From positions 53,737 to 117,736 of the forward strand of contig CACJRN010000004.1 in the NCBI GenBank assembly GCA_902595845.1: a DNA stretch of 64,000 bases, written 5' to 3'. The stretch comes from an uncultured Gammaproteobacteria bacterium (lineage in GTDB: Bacteria > Pseudomonadota > Gammaproteobacteria > Steroidobacterales > UBA11654). Below the pieces are notes generated by a model, which had not been told where the DNA came from, made no database searches, and saw nothing but the letters and a program-made list of their open reading frames with translations. Both the position numbers and the translations under genes were made by a program. Positions 50,863 through 60,141 of this stretch are shown in pieces (the first letter of the stretch is position 1; each line of letters begins with the position of its first letter).

Positions 50863-51333
50863 TTGAAAGCATCTATGAAAAATATAACTCCTAAATTGTT
50901 TCTAGTCTTATTTATTTTGACCCTCACTGCGTGCGGAAAAGATGAGCAAAAAAATGAAACTATAGACGTTCAATCCAATGTTGATCAAACGCAGATTTTA
51001 TCGAATCTTAAAGACGACTTCGCTGGCGATCCTGAAAGAGGAAAGAGGTTATATCTTCAATGCAGGGCATGTCATTCTTTGAAAAAAGGGGAACCTCATA
51101 AGATCGGTCCGAATCTTTATAATTTTTATGGCAAACAGGCGGGCAGTCAGGAAAGGTTCAATTATTCATCTGAGCTCTTAGATTCAAAGATTTTATGGGA
51201 TTATGATAATTTAGACCGATGGCTTGAGAATCCTCAAGCATTGATCCCTGAGAATAAAATGGTCTATGTTGGCATGAGAAATCCCAAGGACAGAGAGGAC
51301 TTGATTGCCTACCTGTTGATTGAAACACAGTAG
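50863..51333 (+). CDS. class I c-type cytochrome, lipoprotein-anchored
   Basis: Lipobox LTLTAC; heme motif CRACH; KIGPNLYNFYGKQAG; distal MVYVGM. Confidence 0.9.
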   Translation: MKASMKNITPKLFLVLFILTLTACGKDEQKNETIDVQSNVDQTQILSNLKDDFAGDPERGKRLYLQCRACHSLKKGEPHKIGPNLYNFYGKQAGSQERFNYSSELLDSKILWDYDNLDRWLENPQALIPENKMVYVGMRNPKDREDLIAYLLIETQ

Positions 51334-51349
51334 CAATATAAGGAAGATA

Positions 51350-51367
51350 TTTAACATAATTGTAATA
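51350..51367 (+). promoter_or_regulatory. weak candidate Pho box upstream of phoB
   Basis: TTTAACA and TGTAATA starting 11 bp apart. Confidence 0.4.
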
Positions 51368-51421
51368 TTCATTTAGTAAAAAACACGGGTAAAAAAAATT
51401 AACGCAAAGCAGGAAAAGAAA

Positions 51422-52111
51422 ATGCAAGAAATACTCGTTGTTGAGGATGAAAAAGCCATCAGGTCCATGATTAATTTTTCATTATCCAGAGCTGGATATA
51501 GTGTTATTGAGGCACCGGATGTGAAATCAGCTAAAAATCAAATTGATAAAAAGATTCCGGACCTGGTTCTCATTGATTGGATGCTACCAGATGAAAGCGG
51601 ACTTGAGTTAGCCAAATCATTAAAGAAAGATGAGCTTACAAAAAATATCGGGGTAATTATGCTGACTGCAAAAGCAGAGGAGCGGGATAAGATTGCTGGT
51701 TTTAATAGTGGTGCAGATGACTATGTGACAAAGCCATTTTCTCAAAATGAGTTGATTGCTCGGATCAAAGCATTGCTTAGAAGAACATCATACGTTGATT
51801 CAGAAGTCCTTAAGTCAGGGCGAATCAGTATTGACTTGAGAAGCATGAGGGTGCTCATCGATGACAAGGAAGTTCATTTTGGACCCAAAGAATTTAAACT
51901 CCTTGAGCATTTTATTGTGAATGATGGAAGGGTATTCAGTCGATCACAATTGTTGGATCAAGTTTGGGGAAGGTCTGTATATGTTGAGGAAAGAACTGTG
52001 GATGTCCACATCAGGCGTCTGAGATCAAGTTTAGAGCAATATGGTCTCTCAGAATTAATTCAAACAGTAAGGGGTTCTGGATACCGGTTCTCTCATACAG
52101 GAGACGATTGA
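51422..52111 (+). CDS. phoB: phosphate regulon response regulator PhoB
   Basis: REC domain (LVVEDEKAIRSMINFSL, LIDWMLPDESGLEL, KPFSQNELIARIKALLRR) and winged helix (VDVHIRRLRSSLEQYG, VRGSGYRF). Confidence 0.95.
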   Translation: MQEILVVEDEKAIRSMINFSLSRAGYSVIEAPDVKSAKNQIDKKIPDLVLIDWMLPDESGLELAKSLKKDELTKNIGVIMLTAKAEERDKIAGFNSGADDYVTKPFSQNELIARIKALLRRTSYVDSEVLKSGRISIDLRSMRVLIDDKEVHFGPKEFKLLEHFIVNDGRVFSRSQLLDQVWGRSVYVEERTVDVHIRRLRSSLEQYGLSELIQTVRGSGYRFSHTGDD

Positions 52112-53157
52112 GCTTGAATTCATTTTTCTCACGTGGCCCTAAGTATTCAGAAGAGACAATAAAAGAAGCTCTGAATGCATTGAGGGATGGCGTCATTCTC
52201 ATTGATAAAAATAATAAAATCATTTGGAGTAATGAAAATGCTTCAAAATGGCTGAACCTGAATGATCCTTTCTCTCAGGAAAATATTCGAGCTTATTTCC
52301 CAACCAGTGAATTTGATGAGTTTCTCAGCCAAAGCGATCAAAATTCATCCCTTGAGGCGATATCGCCATTGAATAAGTCAATTTTTCTCTCTCTTCAAAT
52401 CATTCCTTTAGGCGAAACTGAGAAAATTTTGGTTTTGAGAGACATTACAACGCCCATTCGGCTTGAGAAGGTACGGACTGATTTTGCTGCCAATGCCTCT
52501 CATGAATTAAGGTCACCGCTTACAGTAATTGCTGGATATATTGAACTGATGGTCGAGGATGAATCCATCCCAAATAATTGGAAAAAACCGATTGAGGATC
52601 TTGCAAAGCAATCGGAAAGAATGAAGTCTGTTTTGTCGGATCTTTTGGTATTGTTTCAATTGGAATCTGAATCCAGGATAACTGATGAGGAGATCGTTGA
52701 TTTGCAAGCAATTGTAATGGCAGTTAGAAAAGACTGCATGTTGGCAAAAAAACCTCCAAAAGAGTTTAAAGTTGACTTCAAAGACAGTGCTGTAATATTG
52801 GGTGATGAAGTGAAGACTCAATCCATAGTGAATAATATTGTTGAAAATGCACTGCGGTATTGTGACAAAGATGGTGAAATTTCAGTGAATTGGTTCATCG
52901 ATAAAGCAGGTGGGCATTTATCCATTAAAGACAATGGGATTGGCATGGAGGAAAAGCATCTTAATAGAATCACTGAGCGTTTCTATCGAATTGACAAAGG
53001 ACGGTCAAGAAAACTGGGTGGTACGGGCCTTGGATTGGCCATTGTCAAATATGCATTGCAAGCACATGAAGCAACACTCGAGATCAAGAGTGAGCTTGGG
53101 ATCGGAAGCGAATTCATTTGCCACTTTCCAGTCTCACGAATCCAGATTGAGCAATAA
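52108..53157 (+). CDS. phoR: phosphate regulon sensor histidine kinase PhoR, lacking N-terminal TM helices
   Basis: PAS-like domain then FAANASHELRSPLTVIAGYIE H-box, NIVENALRYC, GGTGLGLAIVKYAL; overlaps phoB stop. Confidence 0.92.
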   Translation: MSLNSFFSRGPKYSEETIKEALNALRDGVILIDKNNKIIWSNENASKWLNLNDPFSQENIRAYFPTSEFDEFLSQSDQNSSLEAISPLNKSIFLSLQIIPLGETEKILVLRDITTPIRLEKVRTDFAANASHELRSPLTVIAGYIELMVEDESIPNNWKKPIEDLAKQSERMKSVLSDLLVLFQLESESRITDEEIVDLQAIVMAVRKDCMLAKKPPKEFKVDFKDSAVILGDEVKTQSIVNNIVENALRYCDKDGEISVNWFIDKAGGHLSIKDNGIGMEEKHLNRITERFYRIDKGRSRKLGGTGLGLAIVKYALQAHEATLEIKSELGIGSEFICHFPVSRIQIEQ

Positions 53158-53166
53158 ACAGTTAGA

Positions 53167-53188
53167 CTGTAACAAAACTGTAACAAAC
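53167..53188 (+). promoter_or_regulatory. Pho box (PhoB-binding direct repeat)
   Basis: CTGTAACAAAA CTGTAACAAAC: exact CTGTAACAAA repeat with 11-bp period, upstream of DUF47-PiT operon. Confidence 0.85.
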
Positions 53189-53285
53189 GAAACCTAATAT
53201 TACGAAGATGTAATTAATCATTGGGTTTCTAAATCAACAAAAATTAAGTCTTAAAAAACTTAATCATCAAAATAGGAGTAATCAA

Positions 53286-53963
53286 ATGAATAATGAAAGT
53301 TTCCTCGGAATGTTGGCTGAATCTCCATTTGCTGGACTTCAGGAACACATGAAAGTAGGCGATGAAGCCGTTACAAAGCTGGGTGATTTTCTCACTGCTA
53401 TCTCAGAAGACGATTGGAGGACTGCAGAGGAATGCAGAGAAGCAATTGTTGAGTTGGAAAATCGTGCTGATGATATTAAAAACAATATTCGTAATAATCT
53501 TCCCAAATCACTTTTTATGTCAGTCTCAAGAGAGGATCTACTCGGTTTGGTTATGACTATGGATGAAATTCCCAATGCTGCAAAGGATATTTCAGGAATC
53601 ATTATTGGGCGTAAAATGAGCATACCTGAGCAAGTAAAAGATCAGTTTATTTCATGCTCGAATGCCGCTATCAAAGCTGCCAACCAAGCGTCCGAAGCAG
53701 TCAGAAAGGTTGATGAAATGCAAAAGAGTGGATTTGGATCAAACGATGCTGCGGCGCTTTCAGATCTGGTTGCACACTTAGAGCAAATAGAAAGAGAAAA
53801 TGATGAACTTGAAATTGAACTTAGACATTCATTATTTCAGTGTGAAAAAGAATACGATCCAATCGATATGGTTTTTTTGTATGACATCATCAATAAAATT
53901 GGCTCTCTTGCCGATATTTCACAAACAGTGGGCCATTTGTTGGTTCGATTAATCTCAAGATAG
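53286..53963 (+). CDS. DUF47/TIGR00153 family PhoU-like protein
   Basis: Helical PhoU-like; DIKNNIRNNLPKSLFMSVSREDLLGLVMTMDEIPNAAKDI; adjacent to PiT permease. Confidence 0.93.
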   Translation: MNNESFLGMLAESPFAGLQEHMKVGDEAVTKLGDFLTAISEDDWRTAEECREAIVELENRADDIKNNIRNNLPKSLFMSVSREDLLGLVMTMDEIPNAAKDISGIIIGRKMSIPEQVKDQFISCSNAAIKAANQASEAVRKVDEMQKSGFGSNDAAALSDLVAHLEQIERENDELEIELRHSLFQCEKEYDPIDMVFLYDIINKIGSLADISQTVGHLLVRLISR

Positions 53964-53975
53964 AAAGGGGAAAAA

Positions 53976-55241
53976 ATGGAAATTATTGCTGAGTACGGAC
54001 AACTTTTTATAATCATTGGTTGTGTTGTTGGCTTCTTTATGGCCTGGGGAATTGGTGCCAATGATGTTGCCAATGCGATGGGCACATCAGTTGGTTCAAG
54101 AGCATTGACATTAGGCCAAGCTGTAATGGTTGCATGTATATTTGAATTTGCAGGTGCATATCTCGCTGGCGGTGAAGTTACTTCAACAATCAGGAAAGGC
54201 ATCATTGAAGTCGGTGTCATTTCAGATTCACCAGAACTGCTTATTTATGGAATGACCTCTGCTTTATTGGCAGCTGGCATTTGGTTACTGATCGCTTCGT
54301 ACTTTGGGTGGCCGGTATCAACAACCCACTCAATAGTCGGAGCAATTGTTGGTTTTGCAGCAGTCGGTATCAGTGTAGATGTTGTCAATTGGGGAAAGGT
54401 TGCATCAATTGTGGCAAGCTGGGTGGTTTCACCGGTTTTGGCTGGAACGATTTCATTCCTCCTATTCACCAGTGTAAGACGATTGATACTTCAATCTGAC
54501 AATCCTTTTATGAGCGCTAAAAGATATGTCCCTTTTTATATGTTTTTGGCTGGCTTTACAGTTGCAATGGTGACTTTCTTAAAGGGCCTTAAACATGTTG
54601 GATTAGAATTTACAGCATCTGAGAGTATCGCATGGGCACTAGTGATTGCACTTGTTATCTCCTTAATCGGGACCCTTCTCTTGCAAAAAATTGATGATTC
54701 TATCAAAGAAAAAAATGGGGCCATGTTCAATGGTGTTGAAAGAGTCTTTGCAGTACTCATGATATTTACAGCATGTGCGATGGCATTTGCGCATGGTTCA
54801 AATGATGTTGCAAATGCGATTGGACCTCTTGCAGCAATCGTTTCGGTTGTTCAATCAGGTGGTGAGATTGCAGCAAAATCGACTCTTCCGGCATGGGTGC
54901 TATTGATTGGTGCATCTGGGATCGTAATAGGTCTCGTGATGCTTGGTTATCGGGTTATGAAAACAATTGGAACTGCGATTACAGAGTTGACTCCAAGTAG
55001 AGGGTTTGCTGCAGAGTTAGCGGCTGCAGGTACAGTGGTGATTGCTTCAGGAACGGGTCTCCCAATATCAACCACGCATACGCTCGTTGGGGCAGTGCTT
55101 GGTGTAGGTCTTGCAAGAGGCATTGGCGCCATCAATCTGGGTGTTGTAGGGAAAATTATACTCTCCTGGATCGTGACACTACCTGTTGGTGCAGGCCTAT
55201 CAATTCTTTTCTTCTTCGCACTAAAGGGTGCATTTGGCTAA
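53976..55241 (+). CDS. PiT-family inorganic phosphate permease
   Basis: GANDVANAMGTSVGSRALTLGQA and HGSNDVANAIGPLAAI duplicated signature, PISTTHTLVGAVLGVG. Confidence 0.96.
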   Translation: MEIIAEYGQLFIIIGCVVGFFMAWGIGANDVANAMGTSVGSRALTLGQAVMVACIFEFAGAYLAGGEVTSTIRKGIIEVGVISDSPELLIYGMTSALLAAGIWLLIASYFGWPVSTTHSIVGAIVGFAAVGISVDVVNWGKVASIVASWVVSPVLAGTISFLLFTSVRRLILQSDNPFMSAKRYVPFYMFLAGFTVAMVTFLKGLKHVGLEFTASESIAWALVIALVISLIGTLLLQKIDDSIKEKNGAMFNGVERVFAVLMIFTACAMAFAHGSNDVANAIGPLAAIVSVVQSGGEIAAKSTLPAWVLLIGASGIVIGLVMLGYRVMKTIGTAITELTPSRGFAAELAAAGTVVIASGTGLPISTTHTLVGAVLGVGLARGIGAINLGVVGKIILSWIVTLPVGAGLSILFFFALKGAFG

Positions 55242-55278
55242 AAGAAAAATTTAAACAAAAGATATCTCGGGGTGTGAT

Positions 55279-56319
55279 ATGAATAAAGTTTTAATAACTG
55301 CGGTACTTTTATCTCTATTTACTGGAACGCTTGCAGCTGAAGATTTTAATCTAAGCTATGATTTCCGCTTCAGATATGAATATACAGATGACAGCGGTAA
55401 AGCAGATACCAGAAATCGAAACAGAATCAGAACAAGACTTGGTGCAAAATACTCAGCCTCTGAAAAGCTTGATCTATTTGTAAGATTTGCAACCGCAGAA
55501 GAAAATACCACATCAGGAAATCAAACATTGGGAACTGGCTTTACAGTATCTGATATCGGTATGGATCAGATGTATCTAAAATATGATCTTTCAAAAAATA
55601 CCGATCTTTTATTTGGAAAAATGAAAAATCCATTTTTTAAGCCAAATAAAAGTGAGTTGATATTTGATGGAGACTATAACCCGAAAGGACTTGCATTCAC
55701 TCTAAAGTATGGAGAAATCTTCTCAAATATTGGCTACATAAAGTTTGATGAAAATCCCCTACAAACAATTGATTTGAGAAGTCTTCAGGTGGGTTGGAGT
55801 AAGAACATCAATGATTTATCCAAGGCAAAGATTTCTTTTGCAATCTATGATTTTGATAAATTAAATGAATTTAGTCCAAGCGTGATTACCTTCAATGGAA
55901 AAAACTTTGGTAACTCTCTAGATGACAACGGCAATTATCTTTATGACTTCAGTTTGAAGAATCTCTCATTGGAGATAAAAACAAGTTTGATGAGCATGCC
56001 TGCAACCTTTTTTCTGGATATGGTTAAGAACTCAGATGCAGATCAGAATGATAGCGGCTTCCAATCTGGATTAAGCCTTGTAATTAGTGATAAATGGAAA
56101 TTTACATATCTATACAAAGACATCGAATCGGACTCAACCTTTGGTGCATTGACTCACTCTGATTTTGGTGGAGGAGGGACAAATCATAAAGGGCATCAAT
56201 TTAATCTCAGTTATCCAGTTACTAAGAGGTTTTCAGTCGATGTGGTTTGGTTTGATAACAAAAAGAAGATGACCGTAGATTACAATAAACTCTTCTTGGA
56301 TTTTAAATATAAGTTGTAA
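55279..56319 (+). CDS. outer membrane porin
   Basis: Signal peptide; alternating beta-barrel pattern; LSYDFRFRYEYTDDSG...RNRNRIRTRLGAKY; terminal beta strand FLDFKYKL. Confidence 0.8.
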   Translation: MNKVLITAVLLSLFTGTLAAEDFNLSYDFRFRYEYTDDSGKADTRNRNRIRTRLGAKYSASEKLDLFVRFATAEENTTSGNQTLGTGFTVSDIGMDQMYLKYDLSKNTDLLFGKMKNPFFKPNKSELIFDGDYNPKGLAFTLKYGEIFSNIGYIKFDENPLQTIDLRSLQVGWSKNINDLSKAKISFAIYDFDKLNEFSPSVITFNGKNFGNSLDDNGNYLYDFSLKNLSLEIKTSLMSMPATFFLDMVKNSDADQNDSGFQSGLSLVISDKWKFTYLYKDIESDSTFGALTHSDFGGGGTNHKGHQFNLSYPVTKRFSVDVVWFDNKKKMTVDYNKLFLDFKYKL

Positions 56320-56441
56320 GAAAAAATCCTCTTAGATTTTGAAAAAAAAGATTGAAAAATAAGTTCAGTAATATTTCTGAAACATAAGGGATATAGTTTA
56401 GAGCGTGTGAGAGGCAATCTTCGTACAGCCCAATTAGAAGA

Positions 56442-57392
56442 CTAGCTTCTCACAATCCCCCAGCCTTTCTCATAACCAATTGGTAGACCCGAATCTTTTG
56501 TAAATCCATATATACTCTCATCTGGTATGAATGACTGAACTTTGTTGGTCACTTCCAGTAGTTTATTGATATCTATTCCAGTTTCTACACCCATTGCATC
56601 GAGCATAAATACCAAATCTTCAGTAACAATATTTCCACTTGCTCCTGGTGCAAATGGGCATCCACCGATTCCACCCAATGAAGAATCCAATGTGGTTATT
56701 CCTTCTTCTAGTGATGCCAACGCATTGGCAAGCCCAAGTCCACGCGTATTGTGCAAATGCATACTTTTCAGATTCTCCTGACCGACTTCTTTGTTTAACA
56801 GTCTGATGAGTCGCTTGATCTGATTTGGATTTGCGTATCCAGTGGTGTCAGATAGGCCGATTTCATTACAGCCGAGTTCCATCATTCTAGCACCCAGCTT
56901 CAACACCAAGTCTTCCGAAACCTTGCCTTCCAAAGTGCATCCAAATGCGGTAGAAAGATTGCCTTCAAATTCAGGTCTCTGTGATTTTTCAAGTTGCTCT
57001 ATATATTCTGAGATTTTTCTGATCTCTTCCAGGACTTCATCGTGGCTTTTTCTTAGGTTAGCTTGGCTGTGTGTTTCGCTTACAGATAGGGGTAAGCAAA
57101 TCTTATCAGCGCCGGCATCAATTGCATTCTTTGCTCCAATGAAATTTGGAACAAGTGCAACCACGGTCAGATTTGGAATATCTTTTGCGTATTGAACAAT
57201 TTCAAAGGCATCTGCCATTTGAGGCAATAATTTTGCAGGAACAAAGGAGCCAACCTCAATTTCTCTGACGCCTGATTCTGCCTCGGCTTTGATCCATTCT
57301 TTTTTATGTTCAGTCGACATGATGGTATCAATGCTTTGAAGCCCATCTCTTGGTCCAACCTCACTAATTAATACATCAATTTCTGTCATCAC
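56442..57392 (-). CDS. hydroxymethylglutaryl-CoA lyase family protein
   Basis: EVGPRDGLQ, HLHNTRGLGLANALASLEEG, GGIGGCPFAPGASGNIVTEDLVFML. Confidence 0.9.
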   Translation of the reverse strand: MMTEIDVLISEVGPRDGLQSIDTIMSTEHKKEWIKAEAESGVREIEVGSFVPAKLLPQMADAFEIVQYAKDIPNLTVVALVPNFIGAKNAIDAGADKICLPLSVSETHSQANLRKSHDEVLEEIRKISEYIEQLEKSQRPEFEGNLSTAFGCTLEGKVSEDLVLKLGARMMELGCNEIGLSDTTGYANPNQIKRLIRLLNKEVGQENLKSMHLHNTRGLGLANALASLEEGITTLDSSLGGIGGCPFAPGASGNIVTEDLVFMLDAMGVETGIDINKLLEVTNKVQSFIPDESIYGFTKDSGLPIGYEKGWGIVRS

Positions 57393-57407
57393 TTTCCTTT
57401 CTTGTTC

Positions 57408-58670
57408 TCAATTCAAAGTACACTCTTTGTTAGGAATCTCGCTGGTTCCAATTGCTTCCTTAAGTGAAAAAAATACATCAGTATTATCAATTACTCCAGT
57501 AAAGTTGATTGCACCAGGCCCATATGAGAACGCAGGAATCATGGTACCGGTGTGTGTTCCTTCTTCTAATGCGGTATTCCATGATACGAGCATGCTGCTA
57601 CTGGGTTTTCTTCTCAGTTCATCCATTTCAATCAAAAGTCCGCCAGTCTCGTGGTCAGACAATACTATCAAAAGAGTATCATCTCTGGATTGAACAAACT
57701 CTAGCGCATGACCTACCACATCGTGAAATTCATCCATTTCTTTGTATTGATAATCAAAATCATTTTCATGTCCTGCCCAATCAATTTGTGAGCCTTCTGC
57801 CATGATAAAGAAGCCAGAGCAACCGTTTTGATCTACCATCTTTTTTGATTGATCAAGAGTGAACTTAAACATATCCAACAAGCTCGGTTCATCTTCTGAC
57901 CTGATCAAGCCCTCTTTGGCAAAGAGTCCAAATATTCTTTTCGAGGCTCCACTATCAAAGCTCATAAGGGCTTCTTTTGAATCAAGGTAGATGCCGTCAT
58001 TATTGATCATATCAAGCAAGTTAATTTCATCCTCTCTTTGTCCGCCTTTTGATTCAGGTATAAAGAAATCCTTGCCTCCGCCCATCAGTATGTGATTTTT
58101 TGATTCATACATGCTCTTTGCAATTTCGTCTGTGTTGTATCTTGAGATATTGTGAATTGTAAAACCCGCTGGTGTGGCATGAGTAATTTCTGATGTTGCA
58201 ACAAGTCCAGTGATAAAGCCTTTCTGAAGAAGAATTTCTGTAATGAGCTCCACTTCATCACCATTGCTATCGACTCCTAGATAACGATTTTTTGTTTTAA
58301 TACCAGAGCTAAATGCAGTGGCGGATGCAGCAGAGTCGGTAATGAGATTGTCAAAGGAATGTACTTTGACCAATCCTGTGAATGGAAATTGATCAAATGC
58401 AGTTGAATAATTGGGCCCACCTTTAGCAATTTTATATGCTGTGATTTGATTGATTCCCATGCCATCTCCAATCAGTACGATGACATTTTTCGCCTTTTTT
58501 TCTATTTTTTGTAGTTGCCTTCTTTCGATTTCTTTTGAGAATTCAATAGACATTCGTTGTGAAGTTTTCTCCGGTACCTCGACAATAATTGGTGCATGTT
58601 GATCCAAGTAAAAGATCGTCAAAGCAATAGATAATATAGCTACCAGTAGGTATTTAATGATTTGATTCAT
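57408..58670 (-). CDS. phoA: alkaline phosphatase (PhoA family) with N-terminal membrane anchor/signal
   Basis: VIVLIGDGMG, catalytic DSAASATAFSSGIKT, SDHETGG. Confidence 0.92.
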   Translation of the reverse strand: MNQIIKYLLVAILSIALTIFYLDQHAPIIVEVPEKTSQRMSIEFSKEIERRQLQKIEKKAKNVIVLIGDGMGINQITAYKIAKGGPNYSTAFDQFPFTGLVKVHSFDNLITDSAASATAFSSGIKTKNRYLGVDSNGDEVELITEILLQKGFITGLVATSEITHATPAGFTIHNISRYNTDEIAKSMYESKNHILMGGGKDFFIPESKGGQREDEINLLDMINNDGIYLDSKEALMSFDSGASKRIFGLFAKEGLIRSEDEPSLLDMFKFTLDQSKKMVDQNGCSGFFIMAEGSQIDWAGHENDFDYQYKEMDEFHDVVGHALEFVQSRDDTLLIVLSDHETGGLLIEMDELRRKPSSSMLVSWNTALEEGTHTGTMIPAFSYGPGAINFTGVIDNTDVFFSLKEAIGTSEIPNKECTLN

Positions 58671-59476
58671 TTAGGATCTAATGCATCAAACTTCTTCTCG
58701 ACCAATTCTTTCCTAGGAGGGCTGTAATCAAAATCGATGATAGCTCCTTCCCATGCTCCATACATTGGATTTGTAAGCATATACCAGGATGTGCCCCAGT
58801 ATTTTTTATATTTTTTAATGGTTTCAACTCGTTCTTTTGGAGAAAGCAGATTTTCATTGATGTCTACAAAGTCACCAAAGTTATCACCAAACATCATTAC
58901 TATTCGATAATCTTTTGCAATCAACTCCCTTCTTGATGTTTTATTAGATCCCCATCCATTTTCACCACGTGAAAGGATATGATCCTCTGAAGAGGTATCG
59001 TAACCAAGGGCTATATAGTTATTGACTGTGGCTTTTTCAATTTCAAGATCTCGGTTGGTTACAAAAAATATTTCCACTCCTTTCGACTCTGCATATTGCA
59101 TGAATTCAAATACTCCAGGCATGAACTCAGCTTGCTCTTCTTTTGCCCAATCAAACCATCCATTTGGGTAAGAGATTCCTTTTTCTATAATTCTGGCTTG
59201 ATATGCACTGTTATCTAGAACAGTTTGATCAACATCAAGAATGATTGCAGGAGGCTTATCGCTAAAATTTTCTAATTGCTCAAGTGCAGCTGTGTGGCTT
59301 TTATCTAATAATAATGCGTCCAAGTTATTCTGTGCTGCACGATAAATGGTGCTTGAGTTGGCATAAAACTCGGCAGAAGACTGAACGTATAGAGTTGCCA
59401 TAAGCAATTCATGATCTTTTTCATTTGCATGAATACTCAAAGGAATGATTAATAAAAATAAGAAGATATTTTTCAT
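58667..59476 (-). CDS. HAD-family acid phosphatase, class B/lipoprotein e(P4)-like
   Basis: Signal peptide; IILDVDQTVLDNSAYQARI, FFVTNRDLEIEK, FGDNFGDF. Confidence 0.88.
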   Translation of the reverse strand: MKNIFLFLLIIPLSIHANEKDHELLMATLYVQSSAEFYANSSTIYRAAQNNLDALLLDKSHTAALEQLENFSDKPPAIILDVDQTVLDNSAYQARIIEKGISYPNGWFDWAKEEQAEFMPGVFEFMQYAESKGVEIFFVTNRDLEIEKATVNNYIALGYDTSSEDHILSRGENGWGSNKTSRRELIAKDYRIVMMFGDNFGDFVDINENLLSPKERVETIKKYKKYWGTSWYMLTNPMYGAWEGAIIDFDYSPPRKELVEKKFDALDPK

Positions 59477-59529
59477 AGCGACATCATAAACTATTTAATC
59501 GCAAAAACATCTATTTTGAGATTGCTATT

Positions 59530-60141
59530 TTACAACCACGGATTCTGCTTTAGATGTTTTTCTTCAAAGGAAGATATTTCGTCACTGAGCTTTAAAGTTT
59601 GCTGTATCTCATCGAGACCCTCTAAGAGCGAAGCTTGATATTTTTTATCGAATTCAAAATTAATTTCAGATGATCCAAAATTAATACTCAACGTCTCCAG
59701 ATCAATTAGGATTTGATTTGATTCTGGGTCTTTTTCAACAAAATCAATTAATTTTTGAAGATCATCAGTGGATAGTTGAATGGGAAGTAAGCCATTTCTT
59801 ATGCAGTTGCCATAAAAGATTGATCCAAATGTTGAACCAATCACTGCTTTGATGCCCCATTCTTGTAGTGCCCATACTGCATGCTCTCTTGATGAGCCAC
59901 AGCCAAAATTATCGCCAGTAAGCAGTATGACAGATCGATTAAATGGCTCTCGATTGAGAATGAATTCATCATTTGGTGTTCTATCAGGAATCGAAGTGTA
60001 TCTCCACTCCGAAAAGAGCCCTTCTGATAGTCCTTTTTTTGAGACAGCCTTTATTTCTCGGCTGGGTATGATCGCATCGGTATCGACATTGATCCTTAAA
60101 AAAGGTGCAGCAATTCCAGAAATTATTTTTACTGGATTCAC
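59530..60141 (-). CDS. leuD: 3-isopropylmalate dehydratase-like small subunit
   Basis: DTDAIIPSREIK, GDNFGCGSSREHAVWALQEWGIKAVIGSTFGSIFYGN. Confidence 0.85.
   Translation of the reverse strand: MNPVKIISGIAAPFLRINVDTDAIIPSREIKAVSKKGLSEGLFSEWRYTSIPDRTPNDEFILNREPFNRSVILLTGDNFGCGSSREHAVWALQEWGIKAVIGSTFGSIFYGNCIRNGLLPIQLSTDDLQKLIDFVEKDPESNQILIDLETLSINFGSSEINFEFDKKYQASLLEGLDEIQQTLKLSDEISSFEEKHLKQNPWL

Noticed and set aside
56320-56441. Short inverted repeat TTCAG...CTGAA between porin and lyase as a terminator
   Set aside because: Only 5-bp arms with no U-tract; not distinguishable from chance in AT-rich DNA.
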